From: Betaproteobacteria bacterium | GTDB lineage: Bacteria > Pseudomonadota > Gammaproteobacteria > Burkholderiales > Burkholderiaceae_C | DNA length: 64,000 nt | Assembly (NCBI GenBank): GCA_025358155.1 | Contig: JANYKR010000012.1 | Span: 1-64,000 of the forward strand | Direction: 5' to 3' | Part shown: piece after piece, positions 28,770-38,575 of the stretch | How positions within the stretch are numbered: the stretch's first letter is position 1 | Layout of the letters: every line of letters begins with the position of its first letter | Notes under the pieces: generated by a model | Seen by the model: only the letters and a program-made list of their open reading frames with translations | What the model was told of the DNA's origin: nothing | Database searches by the model: none | Translations under genes and position numbers: made by a program

Positions 28770-30002
28770 TCAAGGCGCGGCCCGCAGCGCCAACACGGCG
28801 TTGGTGCCGCCAAAGGCAAACGAGTTCGACAGCATCGTGCGGCCGGCGGCACCCGGCCGCGCGGTGTTGGGCACGTAGTCCAGGTCGCATGACGGATCGG
28901 GCAGGTGCAGGTTCAGCGTCGGCAAGGCCACGGCTTGTTGCATCGCCAGCAGTGACAACACGCACTCGAGCGCACCGCCAGCGCCCAGCAAGTGGCCGTG
29001 CATCGCCTTGGTGGCGCTGATCGGCACCCGCTCGGCGCGCTTGCCAAACACCTCGTGGATCGCCGCCGTCTCGACACCGTCGTTGGCTTGGGTGCCGGTG
29101 CCGTGGGCGTTGATCGAATCGACCATCGACACATCGATTGCCGCCGACTTCAGGGCCGCCCGCATCGCTGCGGCCTGGCCGGCCACGCTGGGCCGGGCGA
29201 TGTGACCGGTGTCGGTGACCAGTCCGTAGCCGATCAGCTCGCCGTGGATCGGTGCACCCCGGGCGAGCGCACGCTCCCAGGTCTCGAGCACCAGCATCGC
29301 CGCACCTTCGCCCAGCACCAAGCCGCTGCGGTCCTTGGCAAAGGGCTTGCAAGAAGCGGCGGGGTCCACCGGGTCGATCGCCGCCAGGGTGTGCAAGGCC
29401 TCCCAGGCCTTCATCGAGCCCAGCGACAGCGGCGCTTCGGCACCGCCGGCCACGGCCAGGTCGAGCCCGCCATGAGCCAGCCGCAACCAGGCTTCGCCAA
29501 GGGCCACTGACGACGATGAGCAGGCTGTGGAGTAGGTCAGGTTGGGGCCACGAAAGCCGTGTTCGATGCCGATCCAGGCGGCGGGCGCGTTGTGCATGCC
29601 CATCAGGATCATCATCGGCTTGATGCGGTCGGACGGCCCGCCGTACAGCGTCTGGTAGCCCTCGTCCATGGTGTGCGAGCCGCCCATGCCGGTGCCGACA
29701 AACACACCGGCAGCCTCGCACTCGGTGGGGCTGGGGCACAGCGCGGCATCGGCCAGCGCTCGCCGGGCCGCGACCACGGCAAATTGACTGACCCGGTCGA
29801 GCAGGCGCAGTTTGGCGGCGTCAAAGTGGGCGCTGCCGTCAAAGTCCACCGGCGCGACCAGCGGTGCCAGCAAACGCTGGCTGGCTGCGGTGTCGAGCCG
29901 GCGGATGGCTGAGCGGCCGGCGCAGGCGGCCTCGAACACCTGGGCTGCGCTGTGGCCCAGCGGCGAGACCAGGCCGATGCCGGTGATCGCAACGCGCCTC
30001 AC
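28770..30002 (-). CDS. Beta-ketoacyl-ACP synthase (KAS II-like), polyketide operon
   Basis: A 410-residue thiolase-fold condensing enzyme. The triad is complete: Cys161 in TYSTACSSSS, His300 in NAHGTGTQ and His335 in KAMHGHLLGAGG with Lys332. The C-terminal SNSFAFGGTNAVL glycine loop is present. It would extend an ACP-bound acyl chain by decarboxylative condensation. It overlaps the ACP gene by four bases (ATGA) and is last in a five-gene operon with a type III PKS, methyltransferase and FAD oxidoreductase. It is not the housekeeping fabF, because fabD, fabG and acpP are absent. A likely role is making or loading the acyl starter for the type III PKS. Confidence 0.92.
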   Translation of the reverse strand: MRRVAITGIGLVSPLGHSAAQVFEAACAGRSAIRRLDTAASQRLLAPLVAPVDFDGSAHFDAAKLRLLDRVSQFAVVAARRALADAALCPSPTECEAAGVFVGTGMGGSHTMDEGYQTLYGGPSDRIKPMMILMGMHNAPAAWIGIEHGFRGPNLTYSTACSSSSVALGEAWLRLAHGGLDLAVAGGAEAPLSLGSMKAWEALHTLAAIDPVDPAASCKPFAKDRSGLVLGEGAAMLVLETWERALARGAPIHGELIGYGLVTDTGHIARPSVAGQAAAMRAALKSAAIDVSMVDSINAHGTGTQANDGVETAAIHEVFGKRAERVPISATKAMHGHLLGAGGALECVLSLLAMQQAVALPTLNLHLPDPSCDLDYVPNTARPGAAGRTMLSNSFAFGGTNAVLALRAAP

Positions 30003-30301
30003 AGGCCAGTTACCGCTGCCAGCTCGGGCTTGTCGGGCGCCATCTGGGGCGCGTGCTGCGTGGCGACAAGCCCGTCGATGAAGGCGGCCACGTCACCCAC
30101 GCTGGCCAGCGTCACCGGCTCTGCGGGCACGCTGATCTTGAACTCGTCCTCGATGTTGAACAGCAGTTCGGCCACGCCCAGCGAGTCGATGCCCAGGCTC
30201 TCCAGGGCGGCATCGGGCGTGACCGCGCTGGGTTTGATCGGGTAGTCGCGCAGCAGCACAGTGCGCAGGCGGTCGAAAGTTGGGCTGAAATTCGGGTTCA
30301 T
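29999..30301 (-). CDS. Acyl carrier protein of the polyketide operon
   Basis: A 100-residue acyl carrier protein. The phosphopantetheine serine lies in LESLGIDSLGVAELLFNIED, the canonical DSL motif. Helix III region FKISVPAEPVTLASVGDVAA follows. It is longer than AcpP because of an Ala/Pro-rich C-terminal tail. The start MNPNFSPTFDRLR has GGAGACC upstream. It lies between the FAD oxidoreductase gene and the ketoacyl synthase, which it overlaps by four bases. A dedicated ACP in a type III PKS operon is unusual, because type III enzymes normally use CoA thioesters. Confidence 0.93.
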   Translation of the reverse strand: MNPNFSPTFDRLRTVLLRDYPIKPSAVTPDAALESLGIDSLGVAELLFNIEDEFKISVPAEPVTLASVGDVAAFIDGLVATQHAPQMAPDKPELAAVTGL

Positions 30302-30323
30302 CGTGGGTCTCCAGGTCAACAGG

Positions 30324-31637
30324 TCAAGGCTGGGTCAGCGCGCGCGCCGGTCGGGCGCGCCGGCTGGCCGCATCAGCCGCCAGATGGGTGACGGCACCGG
30401 GGTCGGCCGCACAGTCGAGCTTGCCGCTCCAGCGGGTGACTTGCCCCGCACCCCAAGCCAACAGAGCCGGCCACCGCTGCAACAGCGCCAGCAGTGGCCC
30501 GGACAACGCCGGCCGCATGGCCAAGTGGGCAAAGGCAGCAGCCAGGCGCAGCCTGGGCAAAAAGTGCCGGCGCCAGTCAGCCTGGTAGCGGCGCTGCACG
30601 TCGGCCTGCCAGCGTCCGGCCTGGGCGGGCGTAACCCGGGCACCCGTGGGCCGGTCGGCCCGCAGCAGGTGCTGGCAAAGCAGCCAGGCCGACTGCATTG
30701 CCATGCTCATGCCCTCGCCAATGATCGGATGGGCCTCTCCAGCGGCATTGCCGATGCAGAACGGCGCGTCACCGAGCCGGCCGCGCCAACCCGGGTCCAG
30801 CGGCCCGGCGGCCAGCCAGGGGCCGTCGCGCTGCGCAAACTGCAGCGCTCGCGCCACGCTGGCGCAGTCCCGTTTGAGCATCGCTTCCACCACCGCTCCG
30901 GCGGACTGGCCGGGCGAGGCGCGGCGCAGCGCATCGAGCCGGTCGGCGCGGATGCAGCAGGCCAGGGTGGCGATGCCTTGCTCGGCCACCACCAGCCCGC
31001 CGTAGCCGCCGGCAAAACCCAGCACGGGCAGCAAACCATCAGCCAGGTCGGCGCCCCGAAAGTTGGCTTTGAAGGCCAGCAGATCGCTGCCGCGGCGGGG
31101 CCGCCGCGCGGCCCCCGGGTCAGCAAGCCGGTGCAGCCCGCTGCCCTGGGCCAGGATCACAACCGGGGCCCGCACGCCCTGTTGCTCACCCGTCTGGATG
31201 TCTCGCAGTTGCAAGCGCTGGTCGCCCGCCGGGCCGCTGAGCGACAGCGCGACGCCGGGCTGCATCACCCGCACCCCGACCCGGCGCGCCTGGTCGAGCA
31301 GCATGGCGTCCAGCGCTTCTCGGCCGAGGGCACGGCCCCAGGGGTGCTGCGGGTCGGTGGCGGGTGGCAGGTCCGCCACCAAGGCGGCAGCGCCCTGCCA
31401 CAGCGCCACCCGGCGCAAGGCCGGCCCGGCCAGGGCTGCAAACCGGTCGCCCAGACCGAGCGCGTCGAACAACGCAAAATTGCTCGCGGCGATGCAGTCA
31501 CCGCAGACTTTGCGCCGGGGGAATATCTGCTTCTCGACCAGCACCACTGACCAGCCGGCGCGGGCCAGCAAGATGGCAGCAGTGGACCCGGCTGGCCCGG
31601 CGCCGACGATGGCCGCGTCATAGCGGGTCGGCGTCAT
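30324..31637 (-). CDS. FAD-dependent oxidoreductase (geranylgeranyl reductase/monooxygenase type), polyketide operon
   Basis: A 437-residue flavoprotein. The N-terminal Rossmann motif is AAIVGAGPAGSTAAILLARA, ending in acidic VLVEK. Next comes FPRRKVCGDCIAASN, typical of the geranylgeranyl-reductase/halogenase-like group. The second FAD motif is FCIGNAAGEAHPIIGEGMSM, with Asn where the classical motif has Asp (GD). It may hydroxylate an aromatic ring or reduce a lipid chain. It overlaps the methyltransferase stop by four bases and precedes the ACP gene by 22. A type III PKS with a flavoprotein and a methyltransferase recalls the srs phenolic-lipid genes of Streptomyces. Confidence 0.88.
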   Translation of the reverse strand: MTPTRYDAAIVGAGPAGSTAAILLARAGWSVVLVEKQIFPRRKVCGDCIAASNFALFDALGLGDRFAALAGPALRRVALWQGAAALVADLPPATDPQHPWGRALGREALDAMLLDQARRVGVRVMQPGVALSLSGPAGDQRLQLRDIQTGEQQGVRAPVVILAQGSGLHRLADPGAARRPRRGSDLLAFKANFRGADLADGLLPVLGFAGGYGGLVVAEQGIATLACCIRADRLDALRRASPGQSAGAVVEAMLKRDCASVARALQFAQRDGPWLAAGPLDPGWRGRLGDAPFCIGNAAGEAHPIIGEGMSMAMQSAWLLCQHLLRADRPTGARVTPAQAGRWQADVQRRYQADWRRHFLPRLRLAAAFAHLAMRPALSGPLLALLQRWPALLAWGAGQVTRWSGKLDCAADPGAVTHLAADAASRRARPARALTQP

Positions 31638-32479
31638 GCGGGGGCGCCTGCAAGGTCCGGCAAGCCCCCAGGACTGGCCAGACCTGCCGCGCCGTCGCGC
31701 CGCTCGGCCGTGAAACAGTGACTGAAGAGGCCAGCAGGAAATTCATCCAACTGCCAGGGGCTGGCGGCGTCGGGCCTGTCTGCCAGCCGCGAGGGACTGG
31801 GCCACAACCCGGTCAGCTCCTGGCCGCAAAACCCGGCGCGCACGCTGAGCACGGCGTCGTCCCGGGTCACGGCATTGGCGCCGAGCAGGCCGACCAGGTG
31901 GCTGCCGGCCAGCGCCAGCGCCGCTCGCCGCGGCTCACAGGCCACAAAGCAGCGGCTGCGCGCGGCGGCGGCGACCAGCAGGCGGGCCAGGGGCGCCGCT
32001 TCAAAATGGTGCAGGAACAGGTTGACGATGATCAGGTCCCAGGGCGGTGAACTGGCGGTTGGCGAGCCGTCCCGCGCCCGCGCCGTCAGGCCGTCCGGCG
32101 GGCGGGCCCAGTCCAGCACATCCACCACCCAGGGTTTGGCGGCCCAGCCGCAGGCGGCAAATCCGGCCAAGATGGGCGGCTGCACCAGGTCGTGCTGGTC
32201 CAGCAAGCGCAGTTCGACGCTTGGCCAGGCGCCGTTCAGGGCCTGAGCCACGCCCAGCATCAGCGTGCCGTCGCCCGCGCCCAGCTCAAGCACCCGCAGC
32301 GGGCCGGCGTGCTGCCGGTACAGCCGGGTTGCCCGGAGCGCGCGCAGCAGGATGCGCCGGGTGCCCATCGCCAAATGCACCCGCCGCAGGTCGCGCCGCG
32401 ACTGCAACGCGGCCGGGTCGTCGGCCGACAAGTTGTCCAGCGCTTCGGCAACTACGGCTCTGGCCCTCATGGTGGGCAC
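31634..32479 (-). CDS. SAM-dependent class I methyltransferase, polyketide operon
   Basis: A 281-residue methyltransferase with motif I LRVLELGAGDGTLMLGVAQA, motif II acidic region VELRLLDQHDLVQ, and motif IV PWDLIIVNLFLHHFEAAPLA. The HHF motif suits a small-molecule methyltransferase. The start may be 32479 or the ATG three codons in (MRARAVVAEAL). It follows the type III PKS by about 34 bases and overlaps the FAD gene by four (ATGA). O- or C-methylation of the polyketide product is the likely role; this is inferred from context. Confidence 0.85.
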   Translation of the reverse strand: MPTMRARAVVAEALDNLSADDPAALQSRRDLRRVHLAMGTRRILLRALRATRLYRQHAGPLRVLELGAGDGTLMLGVAQALNGAWPSVELRLLDQHDLVQPPILAGFAACGWAAKPWVVDVLDWARPPDGLTARARDGSPTASSPPWDLIIVNLFLHHFEAAPLARLLVAAAARSRCFVACEPRRAALALAGSHLVGLLGANAVTRDDAVLSVRAGFCGQELTGLWPSPSRLADRPDAASPWQLDEFPAGLFSHCFTAERRDGAAGLASPGGLPDLAGAPA

Positions 32480-32513
32480 CGCGCAGCCAGCAAGTCATGC
32501 GGCGCCACGGCCA

Positions 32514-33686
32514 TCATTGCACCGCCAGCAAAGCGCCGTGGCAGGCAAAACCAGCGCCAAATGCCGACAGCCACCACCAACCCGGCGGCGCCCGATCCGC
32601 CAGCGCTGCCTGCAGCACAAAGTAGACAAAGGCACTCGACAGGTTGCCGTACTCGCGCAGCATCGCCGCGCTGTAACGCAGGGCCTCGGGCGGCAAGTCA
32701 AAGCGCCGCTGCACGGCCTGCAACACATCGCGCCCACCGGCGTGCAGGATCCAGGCCTGGATGTCGCGGCTGTCCACACCGGCACGCGCCAGCACCGTGT
32801 TTTGCACTTGCTGGGCAAAGTCGGCGGCCAGCACCGGCACGGCACGGGTCAGCACATTGCGCAACAAGCCCTGGCGCTGCTCAAACTTGAGCGCATCACG
32901 CTGCGCGGGCTCGATCAGTGAGGCGCTGTCTGTCCATTCGATGCGCCGGCCTGTCGCGCCGCTGGTGCCTGCGGTGCCTGCGGTGCCTGCGGTGTCCGCG
33001 CTGCGCGACAGCACAGCCGCACCGGCGCCGTCGCCAAACAGGCAGGCGCTGATCAGCACGCCCGGGTCGTTGTCGAGGTACATCGCGGCGCTGCTGACTT
33101 CGACGCAGACCGACAGCACCTGGGCGCAGCGGCCCGAGCCGAGCAAAGTCCAGCCCAGTTCCATGTTGGGCAGCGCGGCGCCGCAGCCCTGGCCGACCAG
33201 GTCCAGCGCCATCACATCACGGCGCAGGCCCAGGCGCTCAACCACATGGCCCGACAAGCCCGGGCAGAGGCTGCCGGTGCAGGTGCTGACCACCACCGCA
33301 TCGATCTGCTGTGCGGCCAGTCCGGCAGCGGCCAGCGCCCGCTTGGCTGCGTCGGCAGCCAGCTGCGGTGCATGCCGCGCAAAGCGTTGCGACAGGGTGT
33401 CGGGATCAATGGCAAACACCTCACCCAGGGTGTCCACCGCGAGTCGCCGGGCGTCGATGCCGTTGTCGCGTTGCAACACGCTGCGGGCAATGAAATGCGC
33501 CCGGGCGTCGAGCCGGCCGAACCAGTCGGACTGCTCAAATGCTTGCAGGCACTCGGCCTTGGTGTAACGCGCCTTGGGCGTGGCCGTTCCGACGCCCCGG
33601 ATGAACATCGGCGCAGCCGGACGCAGCCGCGGCAACAGCAAGGCGGGCGAGTTGGCGGTGGCCGTTGAAGGGATAGCGTCAGGCAC
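32514..33686 (-). CDS. Type III polyketide synthase (chalcone/stilbene synthase family)
   Basis: A 390-residue homodimeric condensing enzyme that builds tri/tetraketide products from acyl starters and malonyl-CoA. The catalytic triad of the family is visible: Cys168 in DLVGQGCGAALPN, His315 in ILHAGGRD and Asn348 in REYGNLSSAFVYF. The N-terminus has GVGTATPKARYTKAEC. The start GTG at 33684-33686 was chosen because GGAG stands eight bases upstream and the length then matches the family; a TTG at 33731 and an ATG at 33608 are alternatives. It is first in the operon. A short Thr/Ala/Gly loop at residues 231-246 comes from 9-bp repeats. The product could be an alkylresorcinol, alkylpyrone or similar lipid. 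Confidence 0.9.
   Translation of the reverse strand: MPDAIPSTATANSPALLLPRLRPAAPMFIRGVGTATPKARYTKAECLQAFEQSDWFGRLDARAHFIARSVLQRDNGIDARRLAVDTLGEVFAIDPDTLSQRFARHAPQLAADAAKRALAAAGLAAQQIDAVVVSTCTGSLCPGLSGHVVERLGLRRDVMALDLVGQGCGAALPNMELGWTLLGSGRCAQVLSVCVEVSSAAMYLDNDPGVLISACLFGDGAGAAVLSRSADTAGTAGTAGTSGATGRRIEWTDSASLIEPAQRDALKFEQRQGLLRNVLTRAVPVLAADFAQQVQNTVLARAGVDSRDIQAWILHAGGRDVLQAVQRRFDLPPEALRYSAAMLREYGNLSSAFVYFVLQAALADRAPPGWWWLSAFGAGFACHGALLAVQ
32964..32999. repeat. 9-bp tandem repeat in the type III PKS gene
   Basis: Three exact GGTGCCTGC units and a fourth degenerate one lie in tandem. On the coding strand they read TAGTAGTAGTSG-like residues in a surface loop between the SACLFGDGAGAAVL segment and GRRIEW. 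A length-variable in-frame microsatellite. Confidence 0.8.
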
Positions 33687-34052
33687 AGCATCGGCTCCGT
33701 GTAGCACCGCCAGGCTGAACCGGCGTGACAATCAGCGTGGCGCACACCGGTTGTGGGCACGCAAAACCTGCGCCGGGATGGCTAACGGAGTTGGACGGCT
33801 GCAAGTGGCGCTCTCCGAAACAAACGACCCGGACCGCACCCGCCCGCAGGCCAGCCCGGCGCGCCCCCAGGATCGAGTGAGGGGCACGTTGCCATGCTGC
33901 ACGGGCCGCCCCGCCGCGACTGTTCGCTGGCGAACACACACGGCCCGGCCCAGCCGTCGGCTTGCTCCCGCATGGGCCCTGGGCTGGGCTGGACGGCGTT
34001 GGCTCAGAATGTGGGCTCCGCTGCTGCTGCAGCCGACGCCCAACCCGTCGCC
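33687..34052. other. Divergent intergenic region of the polyketide locus
   Basis: This 366-base stretch separates the type III PKS operon (minus) from the exported orphan gene (plus). Long frames cross it, but none has a plausible start or conserved content. No clear sigma-70 or sigma-54 promoter and no regulator binding palindrome could be assigned. Both promoters must lie here, so it is the place to look for control of the pathway. Confidence 0.5.
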
Positions 34053-35018
34053 ATGCCCGAAACCCCTGTAGTTGCCACCCCTGAGCCCAGCACACTGCCG
34101 CATCGGCGCCGGCTGCTGCGCCAGCTGCTGGGTTTACCGCTGGCCGGCCTGGCGGCGGCAACGGGCACCGCCTCTGCAGCCGGCTTGCCCGACGTGCCGC
34201 CCGGCCCAGGCTCCAGCAGTGCCAAGGCACACTTGCAGGACAGCGCCGCCGCCCACGGCCTGGCTGCCTGGCGCGGCTTGCGCGACGTCAATGCCAGCTT
34301 CGACCGGATCTGGTCTCCGGCATCGGGCTGGCGGGCGGTCGGCGCAGAAGCCGTGCAATTGCGCCTGCTGCCGGCAGTCGGACTGGCGGCGCTGCGGCAA
34401 GGCACGGACCAAGGCCAGCAATACAGCCGGCACTCTCCCGGACTGACCCGGCCATCGACTGGCACTGCCGGCAGCCAGGCCGAGGCCACGGTGGCGCCAC
34501 TCACCGATCCTGGCCTGACCGCGGCCGCCGCACTCGACACCGCAGGCCTGCGCTTGCTGCTGCTCGGCCCGCTGGCCGTGCTGGACCAGACCACCGCCGT
34601 GCATTGGGCCGAGCCCGACACCCTGGACGGCCGGCGCTGCGACCAACTGCTGCTGAGCCTGAGCCCAGGCCTGGGGCTGATGGCCAGCAGCCGTATGGCC
34701 TTGTTCATCGACCGCGATGTCGGCCTGCTGCGGCGGCTGCGCCTGGCAGCCGATGGCAGTTTGGGCAACTGGCGCGGCCAGGTCGAAGTCGATTGTCTGG
34801 ACTATTTTCGGCTTCAGGGTGTGGTGTGGCCACGGCGCTTCGAGTCGCCAGCGCGTTGGCCGCTGCCGGGCGCCCCAGCGCAGACCGCGTGGCTGACCGG
34901 GCTGGACCTGGACCGCGGCTATGGCGCTGAGGCCTTGCAGGATGATCGCTGGACGGGGGATGCCGCCGCGCCGGCACGGGCCCTGCACCAGCTTGAACCC
35001 GGCCAGCAGCTATCCTGA
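34053..35018 (+). CDS. Exported protein with Tat-like signal, function unknown
   Basis: A 321-residue protein I do not recognise. The N-terminus has a twin-arginine-like segment, PHRRRLLRQLLGLPLAGLAA, followed by a small-residue cleavage region (TASAAG near residue 47). The mature part contains AWRGLRDVNASFDRIWSPAS and GRRCDQLLLSLSPGLGLMAS and ends with a Trp/Arg/Asp-rich section (GVVWPRRFESPARWP). The pattern of beta-strand-like segments resembles LolA/lipoprotein-carrier folds, but this is only an impression. It is divergent from the type III PKS operon and could bind or transport its lipid product. It is convergent with nothing; xth follows 60 bases downstream. Confidence 0.7.
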   Translation: MPETPVVATPEPSTLPHRRRLLRQLLGLPLAGLAAATGTASAAGLPDVPPGPGSSSAKAHLQDSAAAHGLAAWRGLRDVNASFDRIWSPASGWRAVGAEAVQLRLLPAVGLAALRQGTDQGQQYSRHSPGLTRPSTGTAGSQAEATVAPLTDPGLTAAAALDTAGLRLLLLGPLAVLDQTTAVHWAEPDTLDGRRCDQLLLSLSPGLGLMASSRMALFIDRDVGLLRRLRLAADGSLGNWRGQVEVDCLDYFRLQGVVWPRRFESPARWPLPGAPAQTAWLTGLDLDRGYGAEALQDDRWTGDAAAPARALHQLEPGQQLS

Positions 35019-35078
35019 GACCCCTTCCGCAGACGGTGGCGCCGGCCCGTCTGCACCCAACCATCCCTCGGGTCTGCC

Positions 35079-35846
35079 ATGAAACTTGCCACGTGGAACG
35101 TCAACTCCCTGGGCGTGCGTCTGCCCCAACTGCTGGACTGGTTGGCCGCGCAGCAACCCGACGTGGTGGTGCTGCAAGAGACCAAGCTCACCGACGACAA
35201 GTTTCCGCAGGCCGAGATTGAGGCCGCCGGCTGGCGCAGCCAATGGTTTGGCCAGAAGACCTACAACGGCGTGGCCCTGCTGTCGCGCACCGAGGCCAGC
35301 GATGTGGTGCGCAACATCCCCGGCTTTGAGGACCCGCAGGCCCGGGTGATCGCCGCCACGGTGGACGGCGTGCGGGTGGTGGGTGCCTATTTCCCAAACG
35401 GCCAGGCCCCGGGCAGTGACAAGTTTGCCTACAAGATGGCCTGGCTGGACGCGCTGCGGCTGTGGCTGCGCGCCGAGCTGGCCCGCCACCCCCGGCTGGT
35501 GCTGATGGGCGACTACAACGTGGCACCCGAGGACCGCGACGTGTTCGATCCGGTGGCGCTGGCGGGCACGATCCACTGCACCGACGAAGAACGGGCGCAC
35601 TTCCAGGGCCTGCTGGGGCTGGGGCTGATGGACGCCTTTCGGCTGTTCGAGCAGGCACCGCGCAGTTGGAGCTGGTGGGATTACCGCAACCTGGCCTTCC
35701 GCAAAAACCAGGGCTTGCGCATCGACCACATTCTTGTCAGCCAGGCCTTGCAGCCGGCGGTCACGGCCTGCCAGGTGGACAAGCTGCCGCGCAAGAATGA
35801 GCGGCCCAGCGACCACGCGCCGGTGTGGGTGGAATTGACGGGCTGA
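35079..35846 (+). CDS. xth: Exodeoxyribonuclease III
   Basis: A 255-residue AP endonuclease/3'-5' exonuclease of the EEP superfamily that repairs abasic sites. MKLATWNVNSLGVRLPQLLD carries the catalytic Asn, VVLQETKLTDDKFP has the metal-binding Glu34, LMGDYNVAPEDRDV has the Asp/Asn pair, and KNERPSDHAPVWVEL has the Asp-His end motif. All key residues are present and the length is normal. It runs convergently into ntrC with 13 bases between the stops. Confidence 0.95.
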   Translation: MKLATWNVNSLGVRLPQLLDWLAAQQPDVVVLQETKLTDDKFPQAEIEAAGWRSQWFGQKTYNGVALLSRTEASDVVRNIPGFEDPQARVIAATVDGVRVVGAYFPNGQAPGSDKFAYKMAWLDALRLWLRAELARHPRLVLMGDYNVAPEDRDVFDPVALAGTIHCTDEERAHFQGLLGLGLMDAFRLFEQAPRSWSWWDYRNLAFRKNQGLRIDHILVSQALQPAVTACQVDKLPRKNERPSDHAPVWVELTG

Positions 35847-35859
35847 CCGCCCGCCGCCC

Positions 35860-37410
<1,551 letters not shown>

Positions 37411-37447
37411 GCGGCGGCGGCCTGTCTGCTTGGCTTGCAAGCTGCCC

Positions 37448-38575
37448 TCAAGGCAGCGGGATCACGATTCGAAAAATGGTCCGGCCGGGCTCGCTGTCGC
37501 ACTCGATCATGCCCTGGTGTTGTTGCACAAAAGTCTGCGCCAGCGTCAAGCCCAGGCCCGAACCACCCTCCCGCCCCGATACCAGCGGGTAGAAGATGCG
37601 GTCGCGGATGTCGTTGGCAACTCCCGGGCCGTTGTCTTCGATATGCAATTCCAATGCCAGTCGAAAGCGCTGCTTGCCGATGGTGACCTGGCGCGCCACC
37701 CGGGTGCGCAGCACCAGGCGGGCATCACCCGCTGCGATCCGGCCCGACAAAGCCTGGGCCGCGTTGTGGGCGATGTTGAGCACCGCTTGGATCAACTGCT
37801 CGCGGTCGCCGCGAAAGTCAGGGATCGAGATGTCGTAGTCGCGCGGGACTGCCAGCCCGCGCGGAAACTCGGCCAGGATCAGCGATCGAACCCGCTCGCA
37901 GACCTCGTGGATGTTGACGTCGCTGACCACATGCGGCAAGCGGTGCGGCGCCAGCAGCCGGTCTACCAGGGCCTGCAGCCGGTCGGCCTCATGGATGATG
38001 ACGGAGGTGTACTCGCTCAACTCGCGGCTGTTGAGCTCCAGCTCCAGCAACTGGGCCGCGCCGCGGATGCCGCCGAGCGGGTTCTTGATCTCGTGCGCCA
38101 GGTTGCGGATCAGCTCCTTGTTGGCCTGCACCTGCCCGAGCGCACGCTCCTCGCGGTCTTGCCGGGTCTGCTGTTCGATCTCCAGCATCTCGACCAGCAC
38201 AAAATCGCGCCCATGTTCGATCTGGGTGACGATCACATGCACCGGCAGCAACTCATGCGCCGCCACCGGAGCACGGCGGATCGTGCCGTCGAAACGGCCG
38301 GTGGCGATGTCATTGCCGCTCACGGCAGCCAGCGTCTCACGCAAGGGGCTGCCGTCGGTAAACCAGTCGAACAGGTTGCCCCGCATCAGGGTGCGGCGTG
38401 ACAAGCTGGCCACGTCCTCGAAGCGGGCGTTGACAAACACCATCGCACCGTCGGGCCTGACCACCGCCACCATCGTGGCCAGCAGGTCAAAACTGTCGAA
38501 GCGCGAGGCCGGCGCGAGCTCGCCCAAGCTGTCTTTGGCGCTGGGTTCGAGCAGGGGCTTGACCGCAGACTTCAC
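37448..38575 (-). CDS. ntrB: Nitrogen regulation sensor histidine kinase NtrB
   Basis: A 375-residue soluble sensor kinase. An N-terminal PAS domain (about residues 25-130, DLLATMVAVVRPDGAMVFVN) precedes the dimerisation/phospho-acceptor helix with His161 in RNLAHEIKNPLGGIRGAAQL. The ATP lid shows the N box NIAHNAAQAL, G1 HIEDNGPGV and G2 GREGGSGLGL. The GNL-type kinase takes nitrogen status from PII and phosphorylates NtrC. It overlaps the upstream DUF4124 gene by four bases, so that gene, ntrB and ntrC form one unit behind glnA. Confidence 0.95.
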   Translation of the reverse strand: MKSAVKPLLEPSAKDSLGELAPASRFDSFDLLATMVAVVRPDGAMVFVNARFEDVASLSRRTLMRGNLFDWFTDGSPLRETLAAVSGNDIATGRFDGTIRRAPVAAHELLPVHVIVTQIEHGRDFVLVEMLEIEQQTRQDREERALGQVQANKELIRNLAHEIKNPLGGIRGAAQLLELELNSRELSEYTSVIIHEADRLQALVDRLLAPHRLPHVVSDVNIHEVCERVRSLILAEFPRGLAVPRDYDISIPDFRGDREQLIQAVLNIAHNAAQALSGRIAAGDARLVLRTRVARQVTIGKQRFRLALELHIEDNGPGVANDIRDRIFYPLVSGREGGSGLGLTLAQTFVQQHQGMIECDSEPGRTIFRIVIPLP

